A DNA stretch of 64,000 bases from Fimbriimonadaceae bacterium. Its GTDB lineage: Bacteria > Armatimonadota > Fimbriimonadia > Fimbriimonadales > Fimbriimonadaceae. Below the pieces are notes generated by a model. That model worked only from the letters and a program-made list of their open reading frames with translations, made no database searches and had not been told where the DNA came from. Positions 25,573 through 34,677 of this stretch are shown in pieces. A program made the translations under genes and the position numbers. The stretch covers positions 785,564 through 849,563 of the forward strand of contig CP075366.1 in the NCBI GenBank assembly GCA_019454145.1, in the 5' to 3' direction. The stretch's first letter is position 1. Every line of letters starts with the position of its first letter.

Positions 25573-27672
25573 ATGAACAACGTCGCTAAGGTGCTCAAGA
25601 ATACCGACTTGCTACTCGGTGTGGGCATGATCCTAATCGTTGGCATGCTGATTCTTCCCTTGCCAGAAATCCTGGTTGACCTTGGCCTTGTCATCACAAT
25701 GGCGAGCGCGGTAGTGATTATGCTCACTGCGGTCAACGTAAAGGAACCACTCCATTTTAGTGTTTTCCCTTCCCTGCTCGTTGTCACCACGCTTTTACGG
25801 GTTGCCCTGAGTATTGCCGCAACCAAACTCATTTTAGGTTCTGGTTCTGCGGGACACGTGATTCAAACTTTTGGTGAATTCGTTCTCGGCGGAAACTTTG
25901 TCGTCGGATTCATCAGCTTCATCATCCTGATGATCGTCCAGTTTGTCGTTATCACAAACGGTTCGACCCGGGTTTCAGAAGTTGTCGCTCGATTTACCTT
26001 GGATGCGATGCCCGGTAAACAAATGGCGATTGACGCTGACCTAGCCAGCGGATTGATTGACGAAGACCAAGCCCGTACCCGGCGTAAAGCAGTTAAAGCC
26101 GAAGCCGACTTCTACGGTGCGATGGATGGTGCTTCTAAGTTTGTAAAAGGCGACGCCATCGCCAGCCTGCTCATCATCCTGGTCAACATCATTGGCGGGT
26201 TCATCATGGGGTTCACCCGTGGCGAAGGCGACATCATGACGATTCTCAGCACCTACGCCATGCTCAGCGTGGGTGAAGGCATGGTCAGCCAAATCCCGGC
26301 GCTTTTGATTTCAACCGCTAGCGGTTTGCTCGTTACCCGAAACGGTCAAGAAACCGGCATGGCGGGAACCATGTTCGGCCAGTTGCTGAACCAGCCTCGC
26401 GTTTTAGGAGTCGCGGGCGGCGCGATGGTGCTCTTCGCATTTATTCCTGGTTTCCCCACCATGATCTTTTTGATGATCGGCGGCGGGTTGATTGGTTTGA
26501 GTCGGCTTTCCGAGAAAAACCCATCGTTCAAACGCATGGCGTCTGGAGAACCAGAGCCAGAAGCAGTTGCTCCGGTGGAAGTTGCTCCCGAAGTTCCGGT
26601 TGGGCCAGAGCAGGTGCTGGCGCTGGTCGGGGTTGACCCAATCGAAATCGAAATCGGATATTCGCTCACAAAGCTTGCCGATGTGCGGGCGGGCGGCGAT
26701 CTAGCTGACCGAGTCGGCGCAACCAGACGGCAAGTTGCCGTTGAACTTGGCTATGTGATGCCCAGCGTTCGGATTCGCGACAACGCGGCACTCAAGCCAA
26801 ATGAATATGTTCTAAAAGTCCGCGGCGAAACCGTGGCTCAAGCGACCGCTTATCCAAACGAACTCCTTGCCATTGATAGCGGCGCGGTGATTCATCCGAT
26901 TGCGGGCACACCAACCAAGGAACCAGTTTTTGGCCTCAACGCGCTCTGGATCGAGCCAGGCATGCAGGAAATGGCCGAACGCAACGGCTACACGGTAGTC
27001 GAGCCAGCCGCGATGATGACCACCCACCTCACCGAAGTCATCAAAAACCACGCAAGCGAACTGCTCACCCGCCAAGAAACGACCAAGCTTGTTGAGAACA
27101 CCAAAACTCTAAACGAGACAGTTGTCAGTGAACTCGAACCTATGGGAATCACTCCAGGCGACGTTCAAAAGGTTCTTCAGCACCTCCTTCGTGAACGAGT
27201 GCCGATCCGCGATATGGTCACGATTCTTGAAACCATGACCGACTTTGCCGGACGTATTAAAGATATGGAGCAAATGGGCGAACTTGTCCGAGCTTCTATC
27301 GCTCGTACCATCACGCGGCAGTTCTCCGATGATTCTGGAAAGCTTTGTTGCATCACCTTGGAACCAGTTTTAGAGCATCAGATCGGCGAATCGGTGCAAC
27401 ATACGGCCGGCGGAGTTACTCTCGCAATGGAACCAGCATTGGGCAAACAAGTGGTGGACGACGTACAATCCGCGGTTGACCAAGCCAACAGTAGCGGAGT
27501 TTCGCCAATCGTTCTTTGCAGCACACAGATCCGGCTTCCACTCCGTAAGCATTTGGAGCGCAATGGCTTGCATGTTCCGGTGATTGCCTACAACGAAGTC
27601 AGTTCGAATGCCGAAGTTGAATTCGTCGGGCAGATCACGCAAGATTCTGATTTCAGCGCATCGGTAGCTTAG
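25573..27672 (+). CDS. flhA: FlhA/SctV-family export gate protein
   Basis: This is the export-gate component of the flagellar (or related type III) secretion apparatus. Residues 1-310 contain eight membrane helices and the FHIPEP signature around ARFTLDAMPGKQMAIDADLA. The cytoplasmic nonamer-forming domain runs from about 340 to 699 and includes LPLRKHLERNGLHVPVIAYN. A long Pro/Glu/Val linker sits near 325-345. At 699 residues it is typical of FlhA. No other flagellar gene is in this window, so the flagellar assignment relies on similarity to FlhA. Confidence 0.9.
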   Translation: MNNVAKVLKNTDLLLGVGMILIVGMLILPLPEILVDLGLVITMASAVVIMLTAVNVKEPLHFSVFPSLLVVTTLLRVALSIAATKLILGSGSAGHVIQTFGEFVLGGNFVVGFISFIILMIVQFVVITNGSTRVSEVVARFTLDAMPGKQMAIDADLASGLIDEDQARTRRKAVKAEADFYGAMDGASKFVKGDAIASLLIILVNIIGGFIMGFTRGEGDIMTILSTYAMLSVGEGMVSQIPALLISTASGLLVTRNGQETGMAGTMFGQLLNQPRVLGVAGGAMVLFAFIPGFPTMIFLMIGGGLIGLSRLSEKNPSFKRMASGEPEPEAVAPVEVAPEVPVGPEQVLALVGVDPIEIEIGYSLTKLADVRAGGDLADRVGATRRQVAVELGYVMPSVRIRDNAALKPNEYVLKVRGETVAQATAYPNELLAIDSGAVIHPIAGTPTKEPVFGLNALWIEPGMQEMAERNGYTVVEPAAMMTTHLTEVIKNHASELLTRQETTKLVENTKTLNETVVSELEPMGITPGDVQKVLQHLLRERVPIRDMVTILETMTDFAGRIKDMEQMGELVRASIARTITRQFSDDSGKLCCITLEPVLEHQIGESVQHTAGGVTLAMEPALGKQVVDDVQSAVDQANSSGVSPIVLCSTQIRLPLRKHLERNGLHVPVIAYNEVSSNAEVEFVGQITQDSDFSASVA

Positions 27673-27753
27673 TAAACTATCGCACACAAGATTTCCACCG
27701 CATTTTTGGTTGAACCCAAATGAGCCTGAATCTGCCAGGTATTCTCACCCTCT

Positions 27754-28575
27754 ATGCTCGCCCGGAAGTCAGCGCCGCAAGCACCTAACCCAAACTTTGT
27801 CCAATGCAAAGGATGCAAAAAAACGCTATTCCTCGCTGATTTTGAAGCTAATCTTTGGGTCTGCCCCAATTGCGGGCACCACCACCGACTCACCTGGCAA
27901 CAACGGGTAGAAGTTACTTTCGATATTGGTTCATTCGAGCAACTTGACCTCGACTTGTACAGCGGCGACCCGCTGGAATTCCCGGAATACGAAGAAAAGT
28001 ACGCTCAAGCCCAGGCCAAGCTCGACCAAAAAGATAGTGTGGTTTCTGGCCTCGGGCGGATTGACAACAAACTGATTTCAACTGCGATTGCAGACTTCCA
28101 CTTTATGGGTGGCTCGATGGGTTCAGTCGCGGGAGAAAAAATCGCCCGGGCAATGGAACGTGGAGTCGAAAAAAACTGCCCCGTGGTTATCTTCTGCGCC
28201 TCTGGTGGAGCGCGCATGCAAGAAGGTTTGCTGAGTTTGATGCAGATGGCAAAAACCACCGCCGCAGTTGATGCATGCCGCCGAAACGGGATTCCTTACA
28301 TCGCAGTTTTCACCGACCCGACAATGGCGGGGGTTCTTGCGAGCTACGCTTCAATCGCCGACGTGATCATTGCCGAACCCAAAGCACTGGTCGGGTTCGC
28401 CGGGGCACGCGTGAGCGCACAAGCGGGGGTAAGCAAAATTCCAGGCGACTTCCAAACTGCGGAATTCGTGTTCCGCTCAGGGATGCTGGATCGGATTGTT
28501 GAACGCTCGGAGATGAAATCAACACTAAGCCAACTTTGCGGGTTGCTTGGCGCGCATCTCAAGGGGATTAACTAA
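27754..28575 (+). CDS. accD: Acetyl-CoA carboxylase carboxyltransferase, beta subunit
   Basis: This is half of the carboxyltransferase that moves CO2 from carboxybiotin to acetyl-CoA, the first committed step of fatty acid synthesis. The N-terminal zinc ribbon has Cys18, Cys21, Cys37 and Cys40. The crotonase-like core has IFCASGGARMQEGLLSLMQM and FAGARV. The length of 273 is normal. The stop overlaps the accA start by one base (TAATG), so the subunits are made in a coupled manner. Confidence 0.96.
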   Translation: MLARKSAPQAPNPNFVQCKGCKKTLFLADFEANLWVCPNCGHHHRLTWQQRVEVTFDIGSFEQLDLDLYSGDPLEFPEYEEKYAQAQAKLDQKDSVVSGLGRIDNKLISTAIADFHFMGGSMGSVAGEKIARAMERGVEKNCPVVIFCASGGARMQEGLLSLMQMAKTTAAVDACRRNGIPYIAVFTDPTMAGVLASYASIADVIIAEPKALVGFAGARVSAQAGVSKIPGDFQTAEFVFRSGMLDRIVERSEMKSTLSQLCGLLGAHLKGIN

Positions 28576-29549
28576 TGGCGAATTCGTGGAAAGAGTGGGA
28601 AAAGCCAGTTCTTGATCTGGAAGAAGGCGTTGCCAAGCTCAAAGACCTGGCGAGCAAGGAAACCGATGAATCTAAGCGTAAGGCTCTGGAAACTCGCATC
28701 AAAGAGTTTGAGCAACGCATCACAAACTTCATCGAAGTTCGGTATTCGCGGCTTGGCCCTTGGGAGCAGGTTCTACTTGCCCGCGCCGAACCCCGGCCAT
28801 ACACGCTCGATTACATCAATACGATTTTCACTGAGTTTTTAGAACTTGATGGCGACCGCCGGTTTGGGCAGGATCACGCGATTGTGGCTGGTCCGGCTAG
28901 GTTCAACGAAACAGCCGTGATGGTGGTCGGTCACCAAAAAGGGCGAAACATCCAAGAGCGCGGCTACCGCAACTTTGCGATGGCAAAACCTGAGGGTTAC
29001 CGGAAAGCTATCCGAATGTTCGAGATGGCCGAGCGGTTCCGCATGCCGGTCATCACTTTTGTAGATACCCCCGCCGCCGACCCGGGCGTGGAATCAGAAT
29101 CCCGCGGGATTTCCGAGGCAATCGCGGCCAGCATGCTCAAGATGTTTGAACTTACGGTTCCCGTCATCAGCATCGTTATCGGCGAAGGTGGAAGTGGCGG
29201 CGCTATTGGAATCGCCATTGCCAACCGTGTTTATATGCAAGAACACGCGGTTTACAGCGTGATTCCGCCCGAAGGATGCGCGGCAATCCTCTGGCGCGAC
29301 CCTATGAAGAAGGCTCAAGCCGCCGCCGCTTTGCAACTTACTTCCGATTCTGCTTTGAAGTTAGGATTAGTCGAAAAGGTTCTGCATGAACCGTTCGGCG
29401 GAGCGCACCGCAACCCCGCCGAAGCATCAGATATCGTGAAGGAAGCAATTGAAAAGGGGCTGAGCGAATTGGTTCCGATGACAGGCGAACAACTCCGTGT
29501 TCAAAGGTACGAACGGTTCCGTTCGCTTGGGCATTTGCTGGGCGAATAA
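28575..29549 (+). CDS. accA: Acetyl-CoA carboxylase carboxyltransferase, alpha subunit
   Basis: This is the partner of AccD in the heterotetrameric carboxyltransferase. Residues 1-60 form the Glu/Lys-rich helical region typical of AccA. The core carries LDGDRRFGQDHAIV, HQKGRN, FVDTPAADPGVESESRG and GEGGSGGAIGIA. The length of 324 is normal. It is coupled to accD. About 90 bases separate it from the pseudopilin-like array. Confidence 0.97.
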   Translation: MANSWKEWEKPVLDLEEGVAKLKDLASKETDESKRKALETRIKEFEQRITNFIEVRYSRLGPWEQVLLARAEPRPYTLDYINTIFTEFLELDGDRRFGQDHAIVAGPARFNETAVMVVGHQKGRNIQERGYRNFAMAKPEGYRKAIRMFEMAERFRMPVITFVDTPAADPGVESESRGISEAIAASMLKMFELTVPVISIVIGEGGSGGAIGIAIANRVYMQEHAVYSVIPPEGCAAILWRDPMKKAQAAAALQLTSDSALKLGLVEKVLHEPFGGAHRNPAEASDIVKEAIEKGLSELVPMTGEQLRVQRYERFRSLGHLLGE

Positions 29550-29641
29550 TCTGCTTGCTTTGTTCTTGGCGTTGCAGTATCATTAACGCCGGAGTGGCAT
29601 CCTAGGTTTGAGATAATTGTTTGGCGGAACTAGGAATCTGA

Positions 29642-30187
29642 ATGACAACGATCCGCCACATTCTTGTATGGGTTTTAGTAATTGGGGTTCTTGGCGTACT
29701 CCTGTTTCCAGTTTTTGCCCGACCCAAAGTGGCAGATGAAGGCATGGATCGCAGTCAGAGCAGATACGCCGGTTTAGCTACGGCTTTAATCATTTATGCT
29801 TCGGACTTTGACGATACATTTCCTGCCGCCGCCTCCGAACAGACTCTCCGAGCGCTTACTTACGACTATATCAAAAATCACACCGTCTATGAACCGGGGA
29901 TACACGCAGGAAAAGCCATGTTCAATTTCAACCTTGCTGGCGTTTCGATGGGTGCACCACCCTATCATGGAGGTATCAAAGTAGAACCAAGTAAGGTGAT
30001 TGTAACGTGGGCTCGGAATCCTAAAAAGCAGTATGAATTCTTTGTCTATTACTTAGCTAACGAACGTGGCACTCTCACGAGTTCGCAATTGTTAAAAGCT
30101 TTAGAACCTCAGTTCGACCGCAGAGGCGTTGTTCTCATGCCCGCCGACTACCTCGCCGACCAAGACCCGTTGAAGGACAAGAAATGA
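29642..30187 (+). CDS. Leaderless pseudopilin-like protein, array member 1
   Basis: A 181-residue protein with one N-terminal helix ending LLFPVFARPK. The segment ALIIYASDFDDTFPAAA closely recalls the ALMMYAQDYDETFP-type stretch of DUF1559/H-X9-DG pseudopilins. Family-specific marks follow: FNFNLAGV, QFDRRGVVLMPADYLADQDP and LK. No prepilin leader (G-F-T-L-x-E) is present, so PilD processing is unlikely. AGGA lies 6 bases before the ATG. It is the first of five coupled paralogues. Confidence 0.78.
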   Translation: MTTIRHILVWVLVIGVLGVLLFPVFARPKVADEGMDRSQSRYAGLATALIIYASDFDDTFPAAASEQTLRALTYDYIKNHTVYEPGIHAGKAMFNFNLAGVSMGAPPYHGGIKVEPSKVIVTWARNPKKQYEFFVYYLANERGTLTSSQLLKALEPQFDRRGVVLMPADYLADQDPLKDKK

Positions 30188-30753
30188 CAAAATACGTCAA
30201 TAAACAAGGATTATTTGCCTTCATCCTCATAATTTTCTTAATGATTCTCGCTGGCATCGCCATACCAGTTTTCCTCGGTTCCAAACCGGCCCCCAAAAAA
30301 ACACAAAGCCTTTCCAACCATAAACAAGTCGCTACCTCTCTCTTAATCTACTCGGCAGACAACGAAGGAACTTATCCGAATGGTTCAGGTATGCCAACAA
30401 TCCGTGTTCAGCTGACGCCTTTTACGAAACGCAAAGAGTTATTTATTCCCCACAAAAACTACACAACTACCCCTTATTTCAATTTCAATTTGGCAGGGGT
30501 CAAAGATACTTTGCCTCCATATCCGGGAACTGAGCAACGAGAACCAGCAGAAGTTGCAATGTGGTATTCCCACATCTTGGCAAAACCATACGGCTTTATC
30601 GTCGCTCATGCCGATTCTTCGGTGAAGTTCTATTCGGCTGCAAAACACGGTGAATACCGAAATCTGTTAGTCCCGCAATTCGACCGAAAAGGAGTCCAGC
30701 TCTTGCCGCCGGACTACCACGCCGATCAAGACCCATTGAAGGAGAGCGAATGA
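30184..30753 (+). CDS. Leaderless pseudopilin-like protein, array member 2
   Basis: 189 residues, starting inside the previous stop (ATGA). The N-terminus NKQGLFAFILIIFLMILAGI still resembles a prepilin leader, with Gly followed by a hydrophobic helix ending AIPVF, but the +5 Glu is replaced by Ile. SLLIYSADNEGTYP, FNFNLAGV, VAHADSSVKFY (compare the DGHVKF end of H-X9-DG proteins) and QFDRKGVQLLPPDYHADQDP follow. AAGGA precedes the start. Function is unknown. Confidence 0.78.
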   Translation: MTKYVNKQGLFAFILIIFLMILAGIAIPVFLGSKPAPKKTQSLSNHKQVATSLLIYSADNEGTYPNGSGMPTIRVQLTPFTKRKELFIPHKNYTTTPYFNFNLAGVKDTLPPYPGTEQREPAEVAMWYSHILAKPYGFIVAHADSSVKFYSAAKHGEYRNLLVPQFDRKGVQLLPPDYHADQDPLKESE

Positions 30754-31331
30754 ACCGACTTCTCAAAATAGCTGGCTGGACACTACTCATCTGCATCATC
30801 GGAATTTGCGGATTCGAAGGATTCCATTTGACAATGAGTGCGCAAGTTGCAAGCCGCCAAGTCTATCCTCACATCATTTTCGACTCCTTACAAAAATCTA
30901 TTCAAATTTATGCAAGCGACTATGACGACCGCTTGCCTGCGGCATCATCGATGCCGACATTCCGAGCCTTGCTTTCACCATACGAAAAAACAAACGCCAA
31001 CTGGAAATCAGATAAGGGCTATTCTCAGGTGCAATTTAACTTCAATCTTGCCGGGGTAGAACTTTTGTATAATTCATTCCCCGACCCACTAGGTTACGAG
31101 TTTCTCGCCGAAGAACCGATTGTGTTTTACATTTTTGATACAAAAGAAAATCGGTATGCGACATGTGGATGGGGACAGGATTTCAAATTTAAGTGGTATT
31201 TGGGCGGCAGTCAGAGCGAAAACAAAGAGGATTCAGAGTTCTTCCGTAGGCTCTCGTATCAATATGATCGCAAGGGTGCCAAGCTCTTCCCACCCGACTA
31301 TCTTGCTAATGAGGATCCACTCAAAAAATGA
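30750..31331 (+). CDS. Leaderless pseudopilin-like protein, array member 3
   Basis: 193 residues, 4-base overlap with member 2 and an AGGAG site. One N-terminal helix (LLKIAGWTLLICIIGICGF) is followed by IQIYASDYDDRLPAASSMP, QFNFNLAGV and YDRKGAKLFPPDYLANEDP. The middle differs from members 1, 2 and 5 and is close to member 4 (PLGYE...VFYIFD). This suggests two sub-types in the array. Its product probably sits in the inner membrane with the body outside. Confidence 0.78.
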   Translation: MNRLLKIAGWTLLICIIGICGFEGFHLTMSAQVASRQVYPHIIFDSLQKSIQIYASDYDDRLPAASSMPTFRALLSPYEKTNANWKSDKGYSQVQFNFNLAGVELLYNSFPDPLGYEFLAEEPIVFYIFDTKENRYATCGWGQDFKFKWYLGGSQSENKEDSEFFRRLSYQYDRKGAKLFPPDYLANEDPLKK

Positions 31332-31906
31332 AAACTTCTCTCAAATTCTTACTCTGGTTTGTTGGCATCGCAACGATCTTGTTCTTTATCACTGGTATGC
31401 CACATATTTTCAGAAGTGCCAAATCGGCGGCCCGATCATCTGAAGCTATGTCCCGGCTACGAAGCCTCTCGCAAGCAAATTCTCTCTACATGAACTATTT
31501 TGATGGTGTGTTCATGCCGGCCTCATCAATGGCAACAGTTCGGGCACTACTGCAGCCTTACGCGCCTGGCAAATCAAGCGACATAAACTGGCAAGCTTCA
31601 GAAAACTTCTCGGAACCACAATTCAACTTTAACTTGGCAGGAGTGAGTTCAGAAAACGTTCTTTCCCCATTGGGATATAAGTCGGTTGAAACAGATGATA
31701 TTTTAGTTTTCTATGTTTCCGATTATGAATTCAATCGGATATTTGGCGTAGATTTGGGAAACAAATTTCTGCGCTATTCGGAATCCTTTTCTCTTAACGA
31801 AACAGACTTTCTCCGCCACCTTTCTTACCAATTTGACCGCGAAGGCGTCAAGCTCTTTCCACCCGATTACCTCGCCGAACAAGACCCGCTGAAGGAAAGT
31901 AAGTAA
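31328..31906 (+). CDS. Leaderless pseudopilin-like protein, array member 4
   Basis: 192 residues, 4-base overlap with member 3 but a weak ribosome site, so coupling may be needed. The N-terminal helix FLLWFVGIATILFFITGMP is followed by SRLRSLSQANSLYMNYFDGV and SSMATVRALLQPY. QFNFNLAGV and FDREGVKLFPPDYLAEQDP complete the pattern. It is most similar to member 3. No known catalytic motif is present. Confidence 0.78.
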   Translation: MKTSLKFLLWFVGIATILFFITGMPHIFRSAKSAARSSEAMSRLRSLSQANSLYMNYFDGVFMPASSMATVRALLQPYAPGKSSDINWQASENFSEPQFNFNLAGVSSENVLSPLGYKSVETDDILVFYVSDYEFNRIFGVDLGNKFLRYSESFSLNETDFLRHLSYQFDREGVKLFPPDYLAEQDPLKESK

Positions 31907-32472
31907 TGCAACCGAAACACCATTCTAGCCAACTGTCAATTTGGAGCGTCCTCTTTATCACTCTCGCCGCAATTATTCTGTTTCTAATGTTTATGCCAGT
32001 TGGCTACAGTCACACAGGCGCATACAAGACTGTTCTCCTTTCAAAGCTAAGGCAGATCAACACTTCGGCGTCAATCTACTGTAGTGATTTCGATGGTCTC
32101 TACCCGGCAGCGAGTGGGATGCCTGCAGTCCGGGTCGTGATGAATCCGTATATAAAAAACTCGAACCTTTTCGAGCCAGCTAGCAGATATTCTCCGCCCG
32201 CTCAGTTCAACTTTAACTTGGCAGGAGTATCCGAAAAATTGCCCCCGTACCCCGGCACAACACAGACGAATCCAGAAAGTGTTGCCGTTTTCTACGCTCC
32301 GTTTTGGGGAGAGACAAGAGGCGTAGCGGCAGTGTTTGTAGATGGTCACCACAAGTTTTTCCGCGAAGAACGTTGGAATGAGTTCGCGCCTTCGCTCAGT
32401 GGTCAGTTTGACCGGAAAGGCGTTAAGCTGTGGCCAGCCGATTATCTCCAAGCTCAAGACCCACTCAAGTAA
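31906..32472 (+). CDS. Leaderless pseudopilin-like protein, array member 5
   Basis: 188 residues. The start shares one base with the stop of member 4 (TAATG). LSKLRQINTSASIYCSDFDG and LYPAASGMP match the N-L-K-Q-I...Y-x-x-D-Y-D-E pattern of DUF1559 pseudopilins. VAAVFVDGHHKFF near the end matches their terminal DGHVKF. QFNFNLAGV, YPGTTQTNPE and FDRKGVKLWPADYLQAQDP tie it to member 2. The array ends here. Confidence 0.8.
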   Translation: MQPKHHSSQLSIWSVLFITLAAIILFLMFMPVGYSHTGAYKTVLLSKLRQINTSASIYCSDFDGLYPAASGMPAVRVVMNPYIKNSNLFEPASRYSPPAQFNFNLAGVSEKLPPYPGTTQTNPESVAVFYAPFWGETRGVAAVFVDGHHKFFREERWNEFAPSLSGQFDRKGVKLWPADYLQAQDPLK

Positions 32473-32483
32473 AATCTCACTGG

Positions 32484-32585
32484 ATGCCGCGCGAATTCAA
32501 ACCCTATATGCCTTTTCTGTTCGCCCTCAGCGGAATCATCGTCACGGTGCTTATGCTGATCGAACTCTATATTCTTTCCCACTAA
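32484..32585 (+). CDS. 33-residue single-helix membrane peptide
   Basis: The ATG lies 12 bases after array member 5. The product begins MPREFKPYMPFLFALSGI, runs through one hydrophobic helix, and ends YILSH. It is too short for standard gene finders. Its composition (one basic turn, one helix, stop) and its place at the end of the array suggest a small membrane protein cotranscribed with it. It may also be chance. Confidence 0.4.
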   Translation: MPREFKPYMPFLFALSGIIVTVLMLIELYILSH

Positions 32586-32630
32586 CCGTTTACGGAACAC
32601 ACCATTCCCCAGCAGATGTAAACTAAATAT

Positions 32631-33173
32631 ATGCCGACCATCCAAGAACTCGAACAACAGATTTACAAGCTGAAAGAAGAACTCAAAGCCGCCCGCAAAG
32701 ATAATCCCGCCGAACCGGTCAAAAACTACACATTCCAAACCGCGAACGGCGAAAAATCACTTTCCGACCTATTTAACGGCAAAGATGAGCTATTTGTCAT
32801 CCACAACATGGGTATTGGGTGCAGTTACTGCACCCTGTGGGCAGATACGCTGAACTCTAACGTGCCCAAAATTCGCACAAGGGCCGAAATTGCACTTTGC
32901 AGCCCCGACCCGGTAGATGCTCAAAGCAAAATTGCCGCCGACCGCAAATGGGATTATCAAATGGTCAAGGATGATTCCAACTTCACCACTGAACTTGGCT
33001 ACTACAAGGAAGGCCAGGGCTACTGGCCTGGCGTGAGCGCGTTCAAAAAGCTGGAAGATGGCTCCATCGTTCGCACCAACCACACAGAATTCGGCCCCGG
33101 CGACGACTTCTGCCCGATCTGGCCCATGTGGGATCTGCTCGGCGGCGAAAACGGCTGGGAACCCAAGAACTGA
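32631..33173 (+). CDS. DUF899-family thioredoxin-like protein
   Basis: This 180-residue protein has a thioredoxin-like fold of the DUF899 type. An N-terminal helix (IQELEQQIYKLKEELKAAR) leads to ELFVIHNMGIGCSYCTLWAD, where CSYC takes the place of the thioredoxin active site. GDDFCPIWPMWDLL near the end is the usual family C-terminus. Members are often near stress genes, but the function is not proven. It is a stand-alone gene with no signal peptide. Confidence 0.85.
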   Translation: MPTIQELEQQIYKLKEELKAARKDNPAEPVKNYTFQTANGEKSLSDLFNGKDELFVIHNMGIGCSYCTLWADTLNSNVPKIRTRAEIALCSPDPVDAQSKIAADRKWDYQMVKDDSNFTTELGYYKEGQGYWPGVSAFKKLEDGSIVRTNHTEFGPGDDFCPIWPMWDLLGGENGWEPKN

Positions 33174-33243
33174 GTTCAAATTCTCCTACCTTGGGATTGG
33201 AAGAAAACAAACGGTGCCCCTACTTTGCAAAGCGAAGGAAGGG

Positions 33244-33353
33244 AGTTGCAAACTTTAACCCCGCCCCTGCCCCTCCCCAGAATTGGGGAGGGAAATAAAA
33301 GCCCCCTCTCCGTTTAAATGGAGAGGGGGTTGGGGGGTGAGGTCAGACCTCAC
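33244..33353. repeat. Back-to-back family B repeats
   Basis: One unit in inverted orientation (tail first, then CCCCTCCCC...GGGGAGGG, about 33258-33295) is followed by one in direct orientation (CCCCCTCTCC...GGAGAGGGGG, then the tail TTGGGGGGTGAGGT). They end in the palindrome GTGAGGTCAGACCTCAC at 33337-33353. There is no gene here. Confidence 0.85.
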
Positions 33354-33405
33354 AGGGACTCAACAACACCTCCCGGCTCAGACCGTATAAACTAATAACC
33401 ACGCG

Positions 33406-34677
33406 ATGAACCTCGACGTCACCTACCCGCGCCGCGCCACGAAACCTTGCCGAGTGGGCAACATCACTATGGGCAACGGGCACCCGGTGGTAGTTCAGAG
33501 CATGATCACCGAAGAAACCCGCAACATCGAAGCGTGCGTCGAGCAGATCATTGCCCTGCACAAAGTGGGTTCCGAAATCGTCCGTGTCACTACCCCGACT
33601 CTCGGCGAAGCGAGTTGCCTCGAGGAAATCAAAGCAAAAGTCCGCGAGCGCCACGAAGATGTCCCGATGACCGCCGACGTGCACCACCAAGGCACTAAGA
33701 TCGCGGTGGAAGCGGCTAAATACGTGGATGAAATCCGGGTCAATCCTGGCCTATTTGTATTCAAACGGCACGGTTCCCGCGGCGAACAAACCGGCACCGA
33801 CAACGGCGATATGCGTGGCCGCACTGAAGAAGATTTAACCAGCGTGGAAGCGCTCCGGTCACAATTAGCTTATTCGGAAACCGAATGGAATAACGAGATC
33901 GCCGCGATAGAAGAAGACTTTGTTCCAGTTGTAGAAGCCTGCAAGAAGTACGACCGCGCCATGCGAGTCGGCGTGAACCATGGTTCGCTTTCCGAACGAA
34001 TTCTCATCACCTACGGCGATACTCCGCGAGGCTTGGTGGAGTCGGCGCTGGAATACCTGCGTATCTGCGAAAAGCACGGCTACTTCAACCTCAATATCTC
34101 CGCCAAGGCCAGCCGAGTTCCGGTGATGATCGCTGCCAACCGCATGATGGCGATGCGCCTAGATGAAGAAGGCATGAACTACCCGCTCCACCTCGGCGTG
34201 ACCGAAGCCGGCGACGGGCAGTATGCACGCATCAAGTCCACCGCCGGGATCGCTACCCTGCTCGCGGAAGGAATCGGTGACACGATTCGGGTGAGTCTGA
34301 GCGAAGACCCGATCAACGAAATCCCCGCGTGTTACGAGATTCTGCAGGCCATGAACCTGCGCAAAACCCAGGTGGAATACATCGCCTGCCCCAGTTGTGG
34401 ACGCACCAAGTTCGATCTACCGAGCGTGCTGAACAAAGTTCGCGACGCCACGCGCCACCTCAAGGGGCTGGATATCGCCGTGATGGGCTGTATTGTCAAC
34501 GGCCCGGGTGAAATGGCCGATGCTGATTACGGCTATGTCGGCGCGGCGGGCGGCAAAATCACGCTGTACCGCAAACGCGATGTTGTTAAGTCAGGGATTC
34601 CACAAGAGCATGGGGTAGAAGAGTTAGTCAATCTTCTGAAGGCTGACGGGGTTTGGAATGAACCGAGTGTGGTTTAG
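33406..34677 (+). CDS. ispG: 4-hydroxy-3-methylbut-2-enyl diphosphate synthase (IspG/GcpE)
   Basis: This [4Fe-4S] enzyme of the MEP isoprenoid pathway reduces MEcPP to HMBPP. The TIM-barrel part has [20 protein letters not shown] and [13 protein letters not shown]. The cluster-binding part has Cys328, Cys331 (CPSCGR), Cys362 (GCIVNGPGE) and Glu369. The length of 423 is normal. The final residues (NEPSVV) differ from those of a second copy of the 3' end found at 35342-35500 (VWR then stop). The stop overlaps the convergent toxin stop by 4 bases. Confidence 0.96.
   Translation: MNLDVTYPRRATKPCRVGNITMGNGHPVVVQSMITEETRNIEACVEQIIALHKVGSEIVRVTTPTLGEASCLEEIKAKVRERHEDVPMTADVHHQGTKIAVEAAKYVDEIRVNPGLFVFKRHGSRGEQTGTDNGDMRGRTEEDLTSVEALRSQLAYSETEWNNEIAAIEEDFVPVVEACKKYDRAMRVGVNHGSLSERILITYGDTPRGLVESALEYLRICEKHGYFNLNISAKASRVPVMIAANRMMAMRLDEEGMNYPLHLGVTEAGDGQYARIKSTAGIATLLAEGIGDTIRVSLSEDPINEIPACYEILQAMNLRKTQVEYIACPSCGRTKFDLPSVLNKVRDATRHLKGLDIAVMGCIVNGPGEMADADYGYVGAAGGKITLYRKRDVVKSGIPQEHGVEELVNLLKADGVWNEPSVV

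Noticed and set aside
29786-29968. Minus-strand frames inside the five-gene array
   Set aside because: They are shadows of the paralogues and share no features with each other.
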